DNA from: Afipia sp.
GTDB taxonomy: Bacteria; Pseudomonadota; Alphaproteobacteria; Rhizobiales; Xanthobacteraceae
DNA: 51,964 bases
Direction: 5' to 3'
Assembly: GCA_017308595.1 (NCBI GenBank)
Contig: JAFKER010000025.1
Span: 1-51,964 of the forward strand
The notes beneath the pieces were generated by a model. It worked only from the letters and a program-made list of their open reading frames with translations, was not told the DNA's origin and ran no database searches. Shown here in pieces: positions 1 to 8,948 of the stretch. The stretch's first letter is position 1, and each line of letters starts with the position of its first letter. Position numbers and translations under genes: made by a program.

Positions 1-149
1 AAACAGCAACTCCGGGAACGGCATGCCGAGGCCGTTCACACGTCATTACTTCCATCGCTGCTACCGCCTAGAGTGTTGGAAAGCCGCTGGCTGAGCTTGG
101 AATACAAGTTCAGAATGGGCTAGCTCAGTCGTCAGCAAGTGTTCGCCGT
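1..149. repeat. Left copy of a direct repeat of at least 149 bp
   Basis: This segment matches 12875-13023 base for base by eye, in the same orientation; the true left edge lies outside the window. It ends one base before the IS407-like element. One frame is open across it and stops at 121-123, but the product is not recognised, so no gene is called. The two copies enclose the BVMO-to-LysR catabolic block. They may be the remains of a flanking IS, or a duplication that would allow the block to be excised or amplified by homologous recombination. Confidence 0.9.
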
Positions 150-211
150 TGATCTGCCCCCTTTGAAGTGGTCCTCCCTGAAGTATGATTTTCGGATGGA
201 GGATAAGATCA

Positions 212-490
212 ATGGCAAGGAAGAGGCATACGGCTGAAGAGATCGTTGCGAAGCTGCGGCAGGTTGATGTGCTGATGGCACAGGGCCGGCAGGTAGCAGA
301 CGCAGTCCGAGCGATAGGCGTGACGGAAGTAACGTACTATCGATGGCGAAACGAGTACGGTGGCCTGAAGGGCGATCAGGTGAAGCGACTCAAAGAGCTG
401 GAGACTGAGAACAATCGTCTCCGGCGAGCGGTGTCGGATCTGACGCTGGACAAGCTGATCCTGGCGGAGGCCGCAAAGGGAAACTTCTAA
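212..490 (+). CDS. IS3-family transposase OrfA (helix-turn-helix subunit)
   Basis: A 92-aa protein with an HTH of the IS3 OrfA type (near residues 6-50, HTAEEIVAKLRQ to TYYRWRNEYGG) and a C-terminal heptad-rich segment (ELETENNRLRRAVSDL) that forms the leucine zipper in this family. It binds the IS ends and dimerises. ATG 212 is chosen because GGAGG lies about 8 nt upstream; an earlier in-frame start at 185 lacks a ribosome site. The stop at 488-490 follows AAAGGGAAAC, a plausible -1 slippery stretch for making the OrfAB fusion. Confidence 0.9.
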   Translation: MARKRHTAEEIVAKLRQVDVLMAQGRQVADAVRAIGVTEVTYYRWRNEYGGLKGDQVKRLKELETENNRLRRAVSDLTLDKLILAEAAKGNF

Positions 491-1353
491 GCCCCTCCCG
501 ACGCCGTGCTTGCGTCGATCATGTAACAGCCGAGCTTGGCATCTCCGAGAGACGGGCGTGCCGGGCTTTGGGTCAACACCGATCGACGCAGCGCAAGACT
601 CCAACGACACCCGATGACGAGGCGGCTTTGACTGCCGACATCATCGAGCTTGCCCGCCAATATGGCCGCTACGGATATCGCCGAATTACGGCGTTGCTTC
701 GCAGAGCCGGCTGGATGGTGAACAAGAAGCGTGTTGAGCGGATCTGGCGATGCGAGGGGCTGAAGGTCCCCCTAAAACAACCTAAACGCGGGCGTCTCTG
801 GTTCAACGACGGCTCATGCATCCGTCTGCGGCCGGAGCGACCCAACCATGTCTGGTCCTATGACTTCGTCGCCGACCGCACCCACGACGGCAAGGCGTTC
901 CGGATGTTGTGCATCATCGACGAGTTCAGCCGTGAGAGCCTGGCCATCCGTGTCGCGCGGAAGCTCAAAGCAACTGACGTCATCGAAGCGCTCTGCGAGC
1001 TGTTCGTCTCGCGGGGCATCCCTGCGCACATACGTTCGGACAATGGCCCTGAGTTCGTCGCCGAGGCGCTGCGGGATTGGATCGCCACCGTCGGAGCCAG
1101 GACTGCTTATATCGAGCCGGGCAGTCCGTGGGAGAATGGCTATTGCGAGAGCTTCAACGGCAAGCTGCGCGATGAACTGCTCAACGGCGAAATCTTCTAC
1201 ACATTGAAGGAGGCCCAGATCGTGATCGAAAACTGGCGACGTCACTACAACACGGTGCGTCCACACTCATCGCTTGGATATCGACCACCGGCACCCGAAG
1301 CCATCGTCTGGCCAGCACCAAAGGAGGTAGTCAAAATGCAATCCCTAAACTAA
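481..1353 (+). CDS. IS3-family transposase OrfB (DDE catalytic part, made by frameshift)
   Basis: The frame is open from before 481 to 1353 and sits -1 relative to OrfA, so it is expected as part of an OrfAB fusion. The first residues (KLLSPSRRRACVDH...) are the HTH_21 start of IS407-type OrfB, which lies upstream of the TTG at 568, so 568 is not the real beginning. The rve integrase core shows D in VWSYDFVADRT, D in RSDNGPEF and E in ENGYCESFNGKLRDE, and the C-terminus has the usual YNTVRPHSSLGYRPP. It looks intact. Confidence 0.88.
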   Translation, partial: KLLSPSRRRACVDHVTAELGISERRACRALGQHRSTQRKTPTTPDDEAALTADIIELARQYGRYGYRRITALLRRAGWMVNKKRVERIWRCEGLKVPLKQPKRGRLWFNDGSCIRLRPERPNHVWSYDFVADRTHDGKAFRMLCIIDEFSRESLAIRVARKLKATDVIEALCELFVSRGIPAHIRSDNGPEFVAEALRDWIATVGARTAYIEPGSPWENGYCESFNGKLRDELLNGEIFYTLKEAQIVIENWRRHYNTVRPHSSLGYRPPAPEAIVWPAPKEVVKMQSLN

Positions 1354-1387
1354 CATTCCGATCGGACCACTCAGTGGGGGCCGGTCA

Positions 1388-1683
1388 ATGTCGTTATGGC
1401 GAATGAATATCAGGTCGGATGGATATCGCGGCTCATCAAGTACATGCGGGACCACGGGTTGACTCGTGTTGATGTTGATCCTGACTATCAGGCGAAATGG
1501 TCGCAAACCGTGAAGGATGTTATCCAGGGAACGGTGCTTGTCAGCGCCGACAGTTGGTACGTCGGCACGAACGTACCAGGCAAGGCCAAGGGCATCTTGG
1601 CCTATGCGGGAGGTATGGTGAACTACAAGCAAGCCTGCGATGCAGCGGCAGAGCGGAAGTACGAGGGATTCGTATTTTCCTGA
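1388..1683 (+). pseudogene. C-terminal fragment of a Baeyer-Villiger monooxygenase
   Basis: About 98 codons are open from the IS right end to 1683. The translation carries the C-terminal signature of cyclohexanone-monooxygenase-like flavoproteins: YMRDHGLTRVDVD, then SWYVGTNVPGKAKG (compare SWY-GANIPGKPR), then a YAGG...Y...C....KYEGF ending. The FAD and NADPH domains, about 400 residues, are missing. The ATG at 1396 is an internal methionine. In its family the enzyme inserts oxygen next to a ketone to give an ester or lactone. The neighbouring esterases, ADH and SDRs would act before and after that step, so this looks like the lost key enzyme of the cluster. Confidence 0.85.
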
Positions 1684-1836
1684 CGGCCTGCATTCGCGAC
1701 ACTAATGAATGCGGTTCACTGGTGGTTACGAATTGGGGCGGTCAGCATGATCGCTGCGTGTGCCAGTTTTCCAATCAACGTATTTGAATAACCGTCGTGC
1801 TGATAACGAAATGCGCGATGGCGTCGGGGGATATAA

Positions 1837-2604
1837 ATGGATTTGGGTATCAAGGGACGTGTTGCGCTGATCACAGGTGGCGCAAGGGGATTAGGACTCG
1901 CCGAAGCCGAAGCATTAGCTACAGAAGGTGTCTCCATAGCTGTTAACGATGTTGATTGTGACGCAGCTGACCAAGCGGTTTCGCGTTTGAAGGAATTAGG
2001 CGTCAATGCGGCTGCGTTTATCGGCGATGCGGCCGATGAGGCTGTGGTCGTCAATTTGACGAAGCAGGTTGTTGGCGAACTCGGGCGTCTCGATATTCTG
2101 GTCAACAATGCCGGCATCGGCGCGCGTCCTTCGTATCGCGTCCAAGATATGCCAGCGGACGCCTGGGATCGAATGGTTCATATCCATATGCGAAGCACGT
2201 TCTTATGGACGCGCGAGGCGATACCCGCCATGAGGTCGCAGGGATGGGGGCGCATCATCAACACGTCATCGATGAACTATACGGGTGGCGGGCGAGCGGG
2301 TGTGTCCCACTATGTAGCCGCCAAGGCTGGTATCGCCGGTTTCACGCGGACGGTGGCCAAGGAGGTTGGCTCCTTTGGGATCACCTCTAACGCCATTGCG
2401 CCGGGATACGTGGAAACCGATCTCATTGGCGGCTTCACTTCAGAAATGCTCGCGGTCGTACGGGAGCAAAACCCGCTGCGGAGGCTATGCTCACCGCGTG
2501 AGATCGGGAGCGCCGTCGCGTTTCTGGCCTCGAGCAATAGTGGATTCATCAACGGCGAGTTGCTTTGTATCGATGGCGGACGGCGCGAATTTTATTGGGG
2601 CTAG
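1837..2604 (+). CDS. SDR-family NAD(P)-dependent oxidoreductase
   Basis: A 255-aa classical short-chain dehydrogenase. The cofactor motif TGGARGLG lies at residues 13-20, with NNAG at 90-93. The active-site serine is in NTSSMNY, with YVAAK near 159-163, and NAIAPGYVETDL follows. The C-terminal INGELLCIDGG is the usual SDR ending. Length is normal. In this cluster it would interconvert a secondary alcohol and a ketone, most simply supplying the ketone to the BVMO (inference). It is followed after 4 nt by the zinc ADH, so the two are probably co-transcribed. Confidence 0.88.
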   Translation: MDLGIKGRVALITGGARGLGLAEAEALATEGVSIAVNDVDCDAADQAVSRLKELGVNAAAFIGDAADEAVVVNLTKQVVGELGRLDILVNNAGIGARPSYRVQDMPADAWDRMVHIHMRSTFLWTREAIPAMRSQGWGRIINTSSMNYTGGGRAGVSHYVAAKAGIAGFTRTVAKEVGSFGITSNAIAPGYVETDLIGGFTSEMLAVVREQNPLRRLCSPREIGSAVAFLASSNSGFINGELLCIDGGRREFYWG

Positions 2605-2608
2605 CAGC

Positions 2609-3700
2609 ATGCGTGGCGCAGTCTCGGAGAAACCGGGCGAACCCCTCGAAATCCGCGAATTGAGGCTCGCCAATCTCGCCTCAGACGATGTGATCGTACG
2701 CATACAAGCGACCAGCCTCTGTCATACAGACCTGGAAGCGGTTGACGGGCACCTCGATACGCCACTGCCATTCGTTCCCGGTCACGAAGCAGCGGGGATA
2801 GTGGAATGGACCGGATCATCCGTTTATCGGCTGTCAGTGGGTGATCATGTCGCTCTTTCCTGGAATCCGCATTGCGGGCATTGCTATTTCTGTTCCCATG
2901 AGCAGTTCATACTGTGCGAGCAGTATCGAGCGAATGGGGTCCGTTCGATGCACTTTGACGGTAAGGCGCGGATTTTCGACGGCAAACAGCCCGTTCATCA
3001 GTTGATGTACGCCGGCACTTTTGCGGAACTGGCAGTTGTCACTGAAGACTGCGCTGTCAGGATCCCGAAGAGCATGCCTTTCCACGTTGCCTGTCTGATC
3101 GGTTGTGGAGTAGCGACCGGGATTGGAGCGGTCAGCAATATAGCACGGGTTCAGCCTCGCAGCAGCGTTACCATCATCGGATGCGGTGCGGTCGGACTCT
3201 CGGCTATCCAAGGCGCACGTCTTGCCCAGGCGGAGACGATCATCGCGATTGATAGAGATGTGCGGAAGCTTCATATGGCGAAACGCCTTGGAGCCACGCA
3301 CACTCTCCCTGTAGATGAGAACCTGATCCAGTCCCATGCCGCTCTCACGTGTGGGCGTGGCGCGGACTATGTTTTCGAAGCAGCCGGCAATGAAAGAGGA
3401 TTCCAGACCAGCTTGGAGATCGTAAGGCCAGGAGGGCAGGTGGTCTGGCTCGGTAAGGTCGCACAGCAGCAGCTGGTAAGTTTTCGTTGGGGGTCGCTGA
3501 TGGGTGAAAAGAATATCGTACGATCAAGTTATGGTGGAAGCCGGGCGCAGGAGTTCTTCCCTTCGCTTGCAGAAAAATACTTGAGCGGTGACCTTCTGTT
3601 GGATGATTACGTGACTAGCCGCATCTCTCTTGGTGAAGTCAACGCCGCTCTCGATCGGTTGCGAAAAGGACTCGATATTCGATCGGTTATCGAATTCTAA
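2609..3700 (+). CDS. Zinc-dependent alcohol dehydrogenase (MDR family)
   Basis: A 363-aa medium-chain dehydrogenase. Catalytic-zinc ligands are visible in CHTD and GHEAAG, the structural-zinc lobe is CGHCYFCSHEQFILC, and the Rossmann loop is GCGAVGLSA followed by acidic AIDRD. ATG 2609 lies 5 nt after the SDR stop; the longer open frame from 2366 overlaps the SDR and is rejected. The fold resembles class III/NDMA-type alcohol dehydrogenases. It probably oxidises a primary alcohol released by ester hydrolysis, given the BVMO fragment and esterases nearby (inference). Confidence 0.88.
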   Translation: MRGAVSEKPGEPLEIRELRLANLASDDVIVRIQATSLCHTDLEAVDGHLDTPLPFVPGHEAAGIVEWTGSSVYRLSVGDHVALSWNPHCGHCYFCSHEQFILCEQYRANGVRSMHFDGKARIFDGKQPVHQLMYAGTFAELAVVTEDCAVRIPKSMPFHVACLIGCGVATGIGAVSNIARVQPRSSVTIIGCGAVGLSAIQGARLAQAETIIAIDRDVRKLHMAKRLGATHTLPVDENLIQSHAALTCGRGADYVFEAAGNERGFQTSLEIVRPGGQVVWLGKVAQQQLVSFRWGSLMGEKNIVRSSYGGSRAQEFFPSLAEKYLSGDLLLDDYVTSRISLGEVNAALDRLRKGLDIRSVIEF

Positions 3701-3724
3701 TGTTTGAGTCCTTCCCGCAGTTTG

Positions 3725-3764
3725 TGGAGCCGGGATGGGGGCTATTTTCCTTATCCCGGCCACA
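3725..3764. terminator. Hairpin between convergent genes, likely bidirectional terminator
   Basis: GCCGGGAT (3729-3736) pairs perfectly with ATCCCGGC (3753-3760), and TGTG/CACA outside a small bulge can lengthen the stem. The loop contains CTATTTTCC. It lies between the stop of the ADH at 3700 and the stop of the leftward SDR at 3773, where a shared terminator is expected. Confidence 0.6.
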
Positions 3765-3772
3765 CAGCACGG

Positions 3773-4567
3773 TCAGAACGTGTTGACCTCACCCGACCCA
3801 CCGTATGCCGACCATCCGCCGTCTACGAATAGCTCTGCGCCGGTGATGTAGGAGGCCCAGTCGGAAAGCAAAAATGCGGCTGCCTGAGCAATTTCTTCAG
3901 GTCGCGCCATGCGTCCCAATGGTGTTCTGTTCACGATGCGCATCACGTCAGTTGCACCGCTATTGATGATACCTTGAGCCATCGGTGTGAGAACATATCC
4001 CGGGCCAATCGCATTGACACGAATTCCCGATTTGCCCCACTCCGTTGCGAAAGACCGGGCGAGATGGCCGACGGCGGCCTTGGATGTGCCGTAGGCACTG
4101 CGCCGTGGCTGCCCGTTATAGCCTGCGATGGATGTTACAACGACCATAGCGCCCGAACCCTGAACTTCCATGTGCCGTGCGGCGAGGCTGCAGACAAGCT
4201 GGGTTCCGCGCACATTCACGTCCATCACACGTTGCCAGATATTAATGTCCTGCTCTGTCGCTTTGCCGATATGATGGATGCCCGCACAGTGGAAAAGCCC
4301 ATCCAGGCCGCCAAGCTCGGCAACTGTTTCGCTGATTAGCCTTTCCGCCTGATCAGGGACAGAGACGTCAGCGGCGACATGGGCCCGGGCTCCAGTTTCT
4401 GCGGCGGCTTCCACTATTGCATCGGCTTTGACGTCCGAAAGACAAACGTTTGCTCCGAGATCGGTAAAGATTTTACAAGCAGCTTTTCCGATGCCGCTTG
4501 CGCCGCCGGTAACGAGTATTCGCTTTCCGGACAGTCCGAATGATGGTCCTGATGAAATTCCTTGCAT
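3773..4567 (-). CDS. SDR-family oxidoreductase, leftward
   Basis: A 264-aa short-chain dehydrogenase with TGGASGIG as the nucleotide-binding motif, CAG in place of NNAG (LFHCAGIHH), TSIAGYNG with the catalytic Ser, YGTSK as the active-site Tyr/Lys, and GAELFVDGGW at the C-terminus. The start at 4567 is preferred over 4660 because AAGG lies just upstream and SDR homology starts there. It is transcribed away from the transporter operon, with 375 bp of probable shared control region between them. Confidence 0.87.
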   Translation of the reverse strand: MQGISSGPSFGLSGKRILVTGGASGIGKAACKIFTDLGANVCLSDVKADAIVEAAAETGARAHVAADVSVPDQAERLISETVAELGGLDGLFHCAGIHHIGKATEQDINIWQRVMDVNVRGTQLVCSLAARHMEVQGSGAMVVVTSIAGYNGQPRRSAYGTSKAAVGHLARSFATEWGKSGIRVNAIGPGYVLTPMAQGIINSGATDVMRIVNRTPLGRMARPEEIAQAAAFLLSDWASYITGAELFVDGGWSAYGGSGEVNTF

Positions 4568-4942
4568 GTCCTTGAATCCCTTTGCAGAACAAGTCCGTCT
4601 CTGACGGATTGCCCTGTCCGTTTTCTGGCGTGAACTGATTTGCCACGCCCTCCCAGGCAATCATAAGCCTTGCGATGGCGGTTCGGCCTAATTTCGGTTG
4701 ATGTTGATCGTCAGCGAAGGTGAATGACTGGGATGACAGACGTGGCGGGGGCGTCTTCTTCCCTTCATCAGTTTTTCTGAAGTCAGGAGTCAGGCGATCT
4801 TGCTACCCTTTCATCTTTTGCTTCCCTACCTTGTACCTCAGATCACAAGCGCCGAAGAGACCGCTCTGAACCTGAAGTCAGGCCAGGAGCGGCCGAGAGA
4901 GCATCATGGTCCGGGTGGAAATTCCGATCTGGGGAGAGAAAT
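4568..4942. promoter_or_regulatory. Divergent control region with repeated CTGAAGTCAGG
   Basis: No gene is seen in these 375 bp. The 11-mer CTGAAGTCAGG occurs twice in the same orientation (4777-4787 and 4872-4882). The second copy extends to the dyad CCTGA-AG-TCAGG. The position between a leftward SDR and a rightward transporter operon fits an operator region, perhaps for the LysR regulator at 11827. Promoter boxes were not identified with confidence. Confidence 0.4.
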
Positions 4943-6235
4943 ATGCGCGATATTAAATTTTCCGCGAACCGCAGGCGTGCAATTAAGGCCGCTGGCGCGA
5001 CCGCAGCTTTGGGCGTTTACGGTTTATTGGGTGCGCCGGCGATCGCGCAGACCACTCCGTTGCGAATAGGAATTCTTGCTCCTCGCGGAGGTATGGCTGG
5101 AACGGCCGGGGAGGGGGGAATTCGCGCTGTCGAGTGGTCTGTGGAGCAGCTGAATGCGGCCGACGGAATCGGAGGCCGGAAGGTCGAGCTCGTCTTTCAG
5201 GAAGAAACGACGCCAAAGGAAACCATCGACCGTTATCGAAAGCTGGTGTTGCAGGACAAGGTCGATGCCGTCCACGGCATAATCTCCTCCGCTGTGAGTC
5301 TCGCACTGGCGCCTGCAGCTGAGCAGTCGAAGATGCTGACGATGTTGTGGGATGGCACGACACAGGACGGCGTCAAGGAGATGATGCCCAATCCGCAGTA
5401 TGTTTTCCGCTCCATCGACAATGAAGTCGATGCCGTAATGGCGTCGCTGCTCGCGATCCGGCATTTCAAAGGCAAATTTGCACGGATCGCTGGTATCAAT
5501 CCCGACTATACGTACGGCCGTAACACCTGGACAACATTTACCGCGCTTCTCAAGAAGTTCGGTATTGAGCACACCGTTGTTGCCGAGCAATGGATAAAGC
5601 CCGGAACGATGGATCTAACATCCAACGTGGCGGCTTTGAAGGCGGCGGCGCCGGATTTGATCTTCACTTCGATGGTATTTGCCGATTTGCCTGTGTTCAT
5701 GCGTCAGGCCCACAATATGGGACTAACGGATGGCGTAAAGTTTGTCATGCCGGCGGCGGGGTGGCAGCAAACCTCGCTCAAGAAGGAGTTCACGCCTGAG
5801 AACATCGTATTCGGTCACAGCACATTGTACTTCGCCAACCCGGCAGCTTCCCCACTGCAAAAAAGCTTTGTGAAGTGGTACTTTGATAAATACACAGACT
5901 ATCCCCATTGGGAATGTGACCGCGCGTACTACTGCCTTCATCTGTATAAGGCAGCCGTCGAGAAGGCGATGGCGGCGAAGTCCGGATCGTGGCCGACGTC
6001 CCTTGAGATCGCGGAGGCCATGCCTGGTCTCACGGTGGAATCACTAGGTGGTCCTGCCTCCATGCGGCGCGATCACATTTCCGATCAGATCATTTTCCAG
6101 GGTCTTACGACTCATAAAAATGATTATGATTTCGTCACGCTCGCCACGACCGAGTCGATGTCGACGAAGGAAATTCAGAAGCCGCCCGGCGCGGATTTCT
6201 GGGAATGGCTGCAGACAGCTGACCTAAAAATCTAG
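4943..6235 (+). CDS. ABC transporter substrate-binding protein, branched-chain amino acid type
   Basis: A 430-aa periplasmic binding protein of the Leu/Ile/Val (Peripla_BP_6) family. The N-terminus has an RRRAIKAAG motif, a hydrophobic stretch and an AIAQ cleavage-like end, suggesting a Tat-type signal. The mature part starts TTPLRIGILAPRGGMAG, and GGRKVELVFQEE and GINPDYTYGR are family features. The start is supported by GGGGAGAGA just upstream. It heads a five-gene transporter operon. In soil alphaproteobacteria this family often binds aromatic or organic acids rather than amino acids; the surrounding enzymes suggest a ketone- or ester-type substrate (inference). Confidence 0.88.
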   Translation: MRDIKFSANRRRAIKAAGATAALGVYGLLGAPAIAQTTPLRIGILAPRGGMAGTAGEGGIRAVEWSVEQLNAADGIGGRKVELVFQEETTPKETIDRYRKLVLQDKVDAVHGIISSAVSLALAPAAEQSKMLTMLWDGTTQDGVKEMMPNPQYVFRSIDNEVDAVMASLLAIRHFKGKFARIAGINPDYTYGRNTWTTFTALLKKFGIEHTVVAEQWIKPGTMDLTSNVAALKAAAPDLIFTSMVFADLPVFMRQAHNMGLTDGVKFVMPAAGWQQTSLKKEFTPENIVFGHSTLYFANPAASPLQKSFVKWYFDKYTDYPHWECDRAYYCLHLYKAAVEKAMAAKSGSWPTSLEIAEAMPGLTVESLGGPASMRRDHISDQIIFQGLTTHKNDYDFVTLATTESMSTKEIQKPPGADFWEWLQTADLKI

Positions 6236-6268
6236 TCGCGTACAGAGAAGGGGCGCCGACCGCATGTC

Positions 6269-7165
6269 GTGGCGGCGATATCATCTATGGCTACAGCGGC
6301 TAGCATACTAATCGCAGGGCTCTTTCACGGAGCCGCGCTTTTCTTGCTGACATCCGGACTGCAACTCAGTTTCGGTGTTCAAAGAATCGTCAATCTCGCA
6401 TGCGGCTCGATATATGCCCTAGGTGCGTATCTGGGCGTATCCGTGACCACATGGGCGCTGGCGCAGGGGCTTCCGGTCCCGCTGTTTCCCCTTGTTTTGT
6501 TGGCGTCCGGGCTGGTGGCGGGATTGATAGGATTGCCACTGGAGCGTGTTTTGAGCACGATTTATCGTCGTCCTGAGTCATTCCAGTTGCTTTTGACTTT
6601 CTCGCTCATCCTGATTTTCCAGGATGTGCTTCGCTTCTTTTGGGGTGCGTATCCTCGCCAACTGCCGAACGTATCGATGGTCTACGGTTCGATCAACGTG
6701 GGTGGCGTGCAGATGCCTATGTACAATCTCTTTGTCATTCTTGCCGCCGTCGTTATCGGTGTGGGTCTGACGTGGTTCTTGAGTCATACGACTTCGGGGA
6801 AAGTATTGCGTGCTACCGCCGAGAATCGCGAGACGAGCGCCGCAATGGGAGTGAACGTTCGGCTGGTATATTTGCTGGTCTTCACATTAGGGACAACATT
6901 AAGCACGGTCGGTGGAGCGCTTGTTGTGCCGACGGCCGCGGCATCGCTACAAATGGGCGTCGAACTGGTCGTCGATGCATTTGCGGTCATAGTCATTGGC
7001 GGTCTCGGCAGCATGAAAGGCGCCGCAGTAGGTGCGGTTATCGTTGGTCTGATCCGCGCCGCAGCACTCTTCATCTATCCTGAAGTCGATATCCTGGCGA
7101 CCTACGCGGTCGTGCTGATCGTTTTGATCTGGTGGCCGACCGGCCTATTTGGAAAGGCGTTGTAA
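6269..7165 (+). CDS. ABC transporter permease, LivH type
   Basis: A strongly hydrophobic protein of about 298 aa with the LivH layout: SFGVQRIVNLACGSIYALGAYL near the N-terminus, RATAENRETSAAMGVNV in the cytoplasmic coupling region, and DAFAVIVIGGLGSMKGAAVGA late. The start may be GTG 6269 or ATG 6287; neither has a clear ribosome site and the extra six residues do not affect the call. Its stop overlaps the start of the LivM gene (TAATG), so translation is likely coupled. Confidence 0.88.
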   Translation: MAAISSMATAASILIAGLFHGAALFLLTSGLQLSFGVQRIVNLACGSIYALGAYLGVSVTTWALAQGLPVPLFPLVLLASGLVAGLIGLPLERVLSTIYRRPESFQLLLTFSLILIFQDVLRFFWGAYPRQLPNVSMVYGSINVGGVQMPMYNLFVILAAVVIGVGLTWFLSHTTSGKVLRATAENRETSAAMGVNVRLVYLLVFTLGTTLSTVGGALVVPTAAASLQMGVELVVDAFAVIVIGGLGSMKGAAVGAVIVGLIRAAALFIYPEVDILATYAVVLIVLIWWPTGLFGKAL

Positions 7166-8181
7166 TGAAGCAAACCGCATCAGCGCTGGATATGTCGGTG
7201 GAATCGGACGGTACCCGCAGTCGATCCGGAATCACCGTGAAGGTGATGTTGTTTGTCGCCGTCGTGGCGCTTGCCGCGGCGCCTCACGTTACGAATATCT
7301 ATTACGTCAGCCTCGGTATCCCGTTCATGGCATACGCAGTTGCCTTGCTCGGGTTCAACCTGCTGTTTGGATATGGCGGCCAATTGTCTTTCGGTCACGC
7401 GCTGTTTCTGGCCATCGGCGCATATTCGTCTGCTTTGGCAGTTCGGCTCACCGGCAACGCGGCATTCGAATTGATGCTGCTGTTCGCCGTGGCGGCTGCG
7501 TTAGCGATCTCCATCCCGTTGGCATGGATCGCAAGCCGGTTCTCCGGCATTTTTTTCGGCATGCTGACGCTTTCGTTTGGCATGCTATTCTATTCGTTCC
7601 TCAACAAATTTTATGATTTGACGGGCGGGGACAGCGGAATGAATGTTCCGCAGCCATCGCTTCTTGGCATCGACTTCTCGCAAGTTGACAAGATGGGATT
7701 TCTGACAGGCCCGTTCTACTATTATTGCCTGGCTTTGCTGATCGTGAGTGCGTGGATTATGTGGCGTATAGTCCGATCGCCTTACGGGCTACATCTTCAG
7801 GCCTCACGCGATAATGAAGTGAAAGCAAGTTATCTCGGAGTGAAGGTTCGCCAAGTACGCGCGGTCGCCTTTGTCATCTCCGCGATCTATGGTTCCGTTG
7901 GGGGTGCGATGCTTGCGATAAGCACCGGGCTCGCCGATCCCGAACTATCGTACTGGCAGCAATCCGGTCATCTCGTTTTCATGGCGATTCTTGGTGGCTA
8001 TCAGGAGCTCATAGGACCTATCGCAGGAGCTTTGATATTCATTCTGCTTCAGGACGAGTTACAGGCTGCCACCCAGTATTGGCGATTTTTTCTGGGCGTC
8101 GTGCTGGCGCTGCTCGTGATCGGAATGCCGGGAGGTCTTTTGGGTACTGCGAAGCAGATTCTGGCCAGATGGAGGCGTTGA
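7165..8181 (+). CDS. ABC transporter permease, LivM type
   Basis: A 338-aa polytopic membrane protein of the LivM family: GFNLLFGYGGQLSFGHALFLAIGAY near the N-terminus and LQASRDNEVKASYLGVKV in the coupling loop. ATG 7165 overlaps the LivH stop and is preferred over an earlier in-frame codon inside LivH. Its stop in turn overlaps the LivG start (TGATG). It would pair with LivH to form the translocation channel. Confidence 0.88.
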   Translation: MKQTASALDMSVESDGTRSRSGITVKVMLFVAVVALAAAPHVTNIYYVSLGIPFMAYAVALLGFNLLFGYGGQLSFGHALFLAIGAYSSALAVRLTGNAAFELMLLFAVAAALAISIPLAWIASRFSGIFFGMLTLSFGMLFYSFLNKFYDLTGGDSGMNVPQPSLLGIDFSQVDKMGFLTGPFYYYCLALLIVSAWIMWRIVRSPYGLHLQASRDNEVKASYLGVKVRQVRAVAFVISAIYGSVGGAMLAISTGLADPELSYWQQSGHLVFMAILGGYQELIGPIAGALIFILLQDELQAATQYWRFFLGVVLALLVIGMPGGLLGTAKQILARWRR

Positions 8182-8948
8182 TGTCCAGTGACCATCTGCT
8201 CGTCGCGCAGAACATCTCCAAATCGTACGGGAGTTTCGTCGCCATGCAGGGCGTCGATCTCAATCTGGCTAACGGCGAGTTTGTGTCCGTGGTCGGACCA
8301 AATGGTGCTGGCAAGACGACGCTCGTCAATGTTCTCACTGGATTGCATTCACCCACGGAGGGGAGCGTGCGATTTATGGGGCGCGACATAGCGGGACTTA
8401 GTCCCGTAGATCTTTCGACGCGAGGTCTCGCGCGCGCGTTTCAGCTGGTGAGCGTATTTCCCGATCTCACCGTAAGGCAAGCGCTCACCGTCGCATCCTG
8501 CTCACGTCTTGGTTTGCGATGGAAAATGTTCGCGGACGCTTCGCGCTATCGTGAAGTGCGAGAAGCCGTCGCGGCGATTGCCGCAGCATTTCGACTGACA
8601 GATTCGCTTGAAAGTTCTGCAAATTCGTTGCCGCATGGCAAGCGTAAGTTGCTTGACGTTGCTAGCGCTTTTGCATTGCGTCCGAAAGTAATTCTGCTGG
8701 ACGAGCCAACGGCTGGCGTTTCAACGGCTGACAAGCATGGTGTGATGGAAACTTTGTTGTCTGCTGCGAGCCAGATGGGAATTGGTGCAATTCTCCTGAT
8801 TGAGCATGATATGGATCTCGTGCGGCGTTATTCGTCCCGGATCATTGCCATGCAGGGCGGACGAAAGATCGCTGATCTACCTACTGAGAAGTTCTTTGCT
8901 GATGAAGCCGTTCTCTCTGTCGTGATCGGCAAGGAGGCACATGCATGA
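8181..8948 (+). CDS. ABC transporter ATPase, LivG type, with unusual signature loop
   Basis: A 255-aa ABC ATPase with Walker A GPNGAGKT, Walker B VILLDEPTAG and H-loop IEHDMD. The LivG insertion region (FQLVSVFPDLTV) is present. The ABC signature, normally LSGGQ or in LivG LSYGQ-like, reads LPHGKRKLLDVA here, a divergent but conservative-looking form. ATG 8181 overlaps the LivM stop. The gene overlaps the next one by ATGA. Confidence 0.87.
   Translation: MSSDHLLVAQNISKSYGSFVAMQGVDLNLANGEFVSVVGPNGAGKTTLVNVLTGLHSPTEGSVRFMGRDIAGLSPVDLSTRGLARAFQLVSVFPDLTVRQALTVASCSRLGLRWKMFADASRYREVREAVAAIAAAFRLTDSLESSANSLPHGKRKLLDVASAFALRPKVILLDEPTAGVSTADKHGVMETLLSAASQMGIGAILLIEHDMDLVRRYSSRIIAMQGGRKIADLPTEKFFADEAVLSVVIGKEAHA

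Larger units (their letters stand above)
150..1387 (+). mobile_element. IS3-family insertion sequence, IS407-like group
   Basis: The element is about 1.24 kb with two overlapping frames (OrfA, OrfB) and imperfect terminal inverted repeats. The left end reads TGATCTGCCCCC and the complement of the right end reads TGACCGGCCCCC; both ends then share GTGGTCC about 18-25 bp in. The TGAyCtGCCCC terminus is typical of the IS407 group. The 4-bp flanks (CCGT left, ATGT right) do not match, so there is no target duplication. This suggests that the insertion was followed by an adjacent deletion or recombination, which fits the truncated BVMO gene beginning at the right end. Confidence 0.88.

Noticed and set aside
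2366-2608. 81-residue N-terminal extension of the zinc alcohol dehydrogenase
   Set aside because: It lies inside the SDR gene in another frame, and ADH homology starts at the ATG at 2609.
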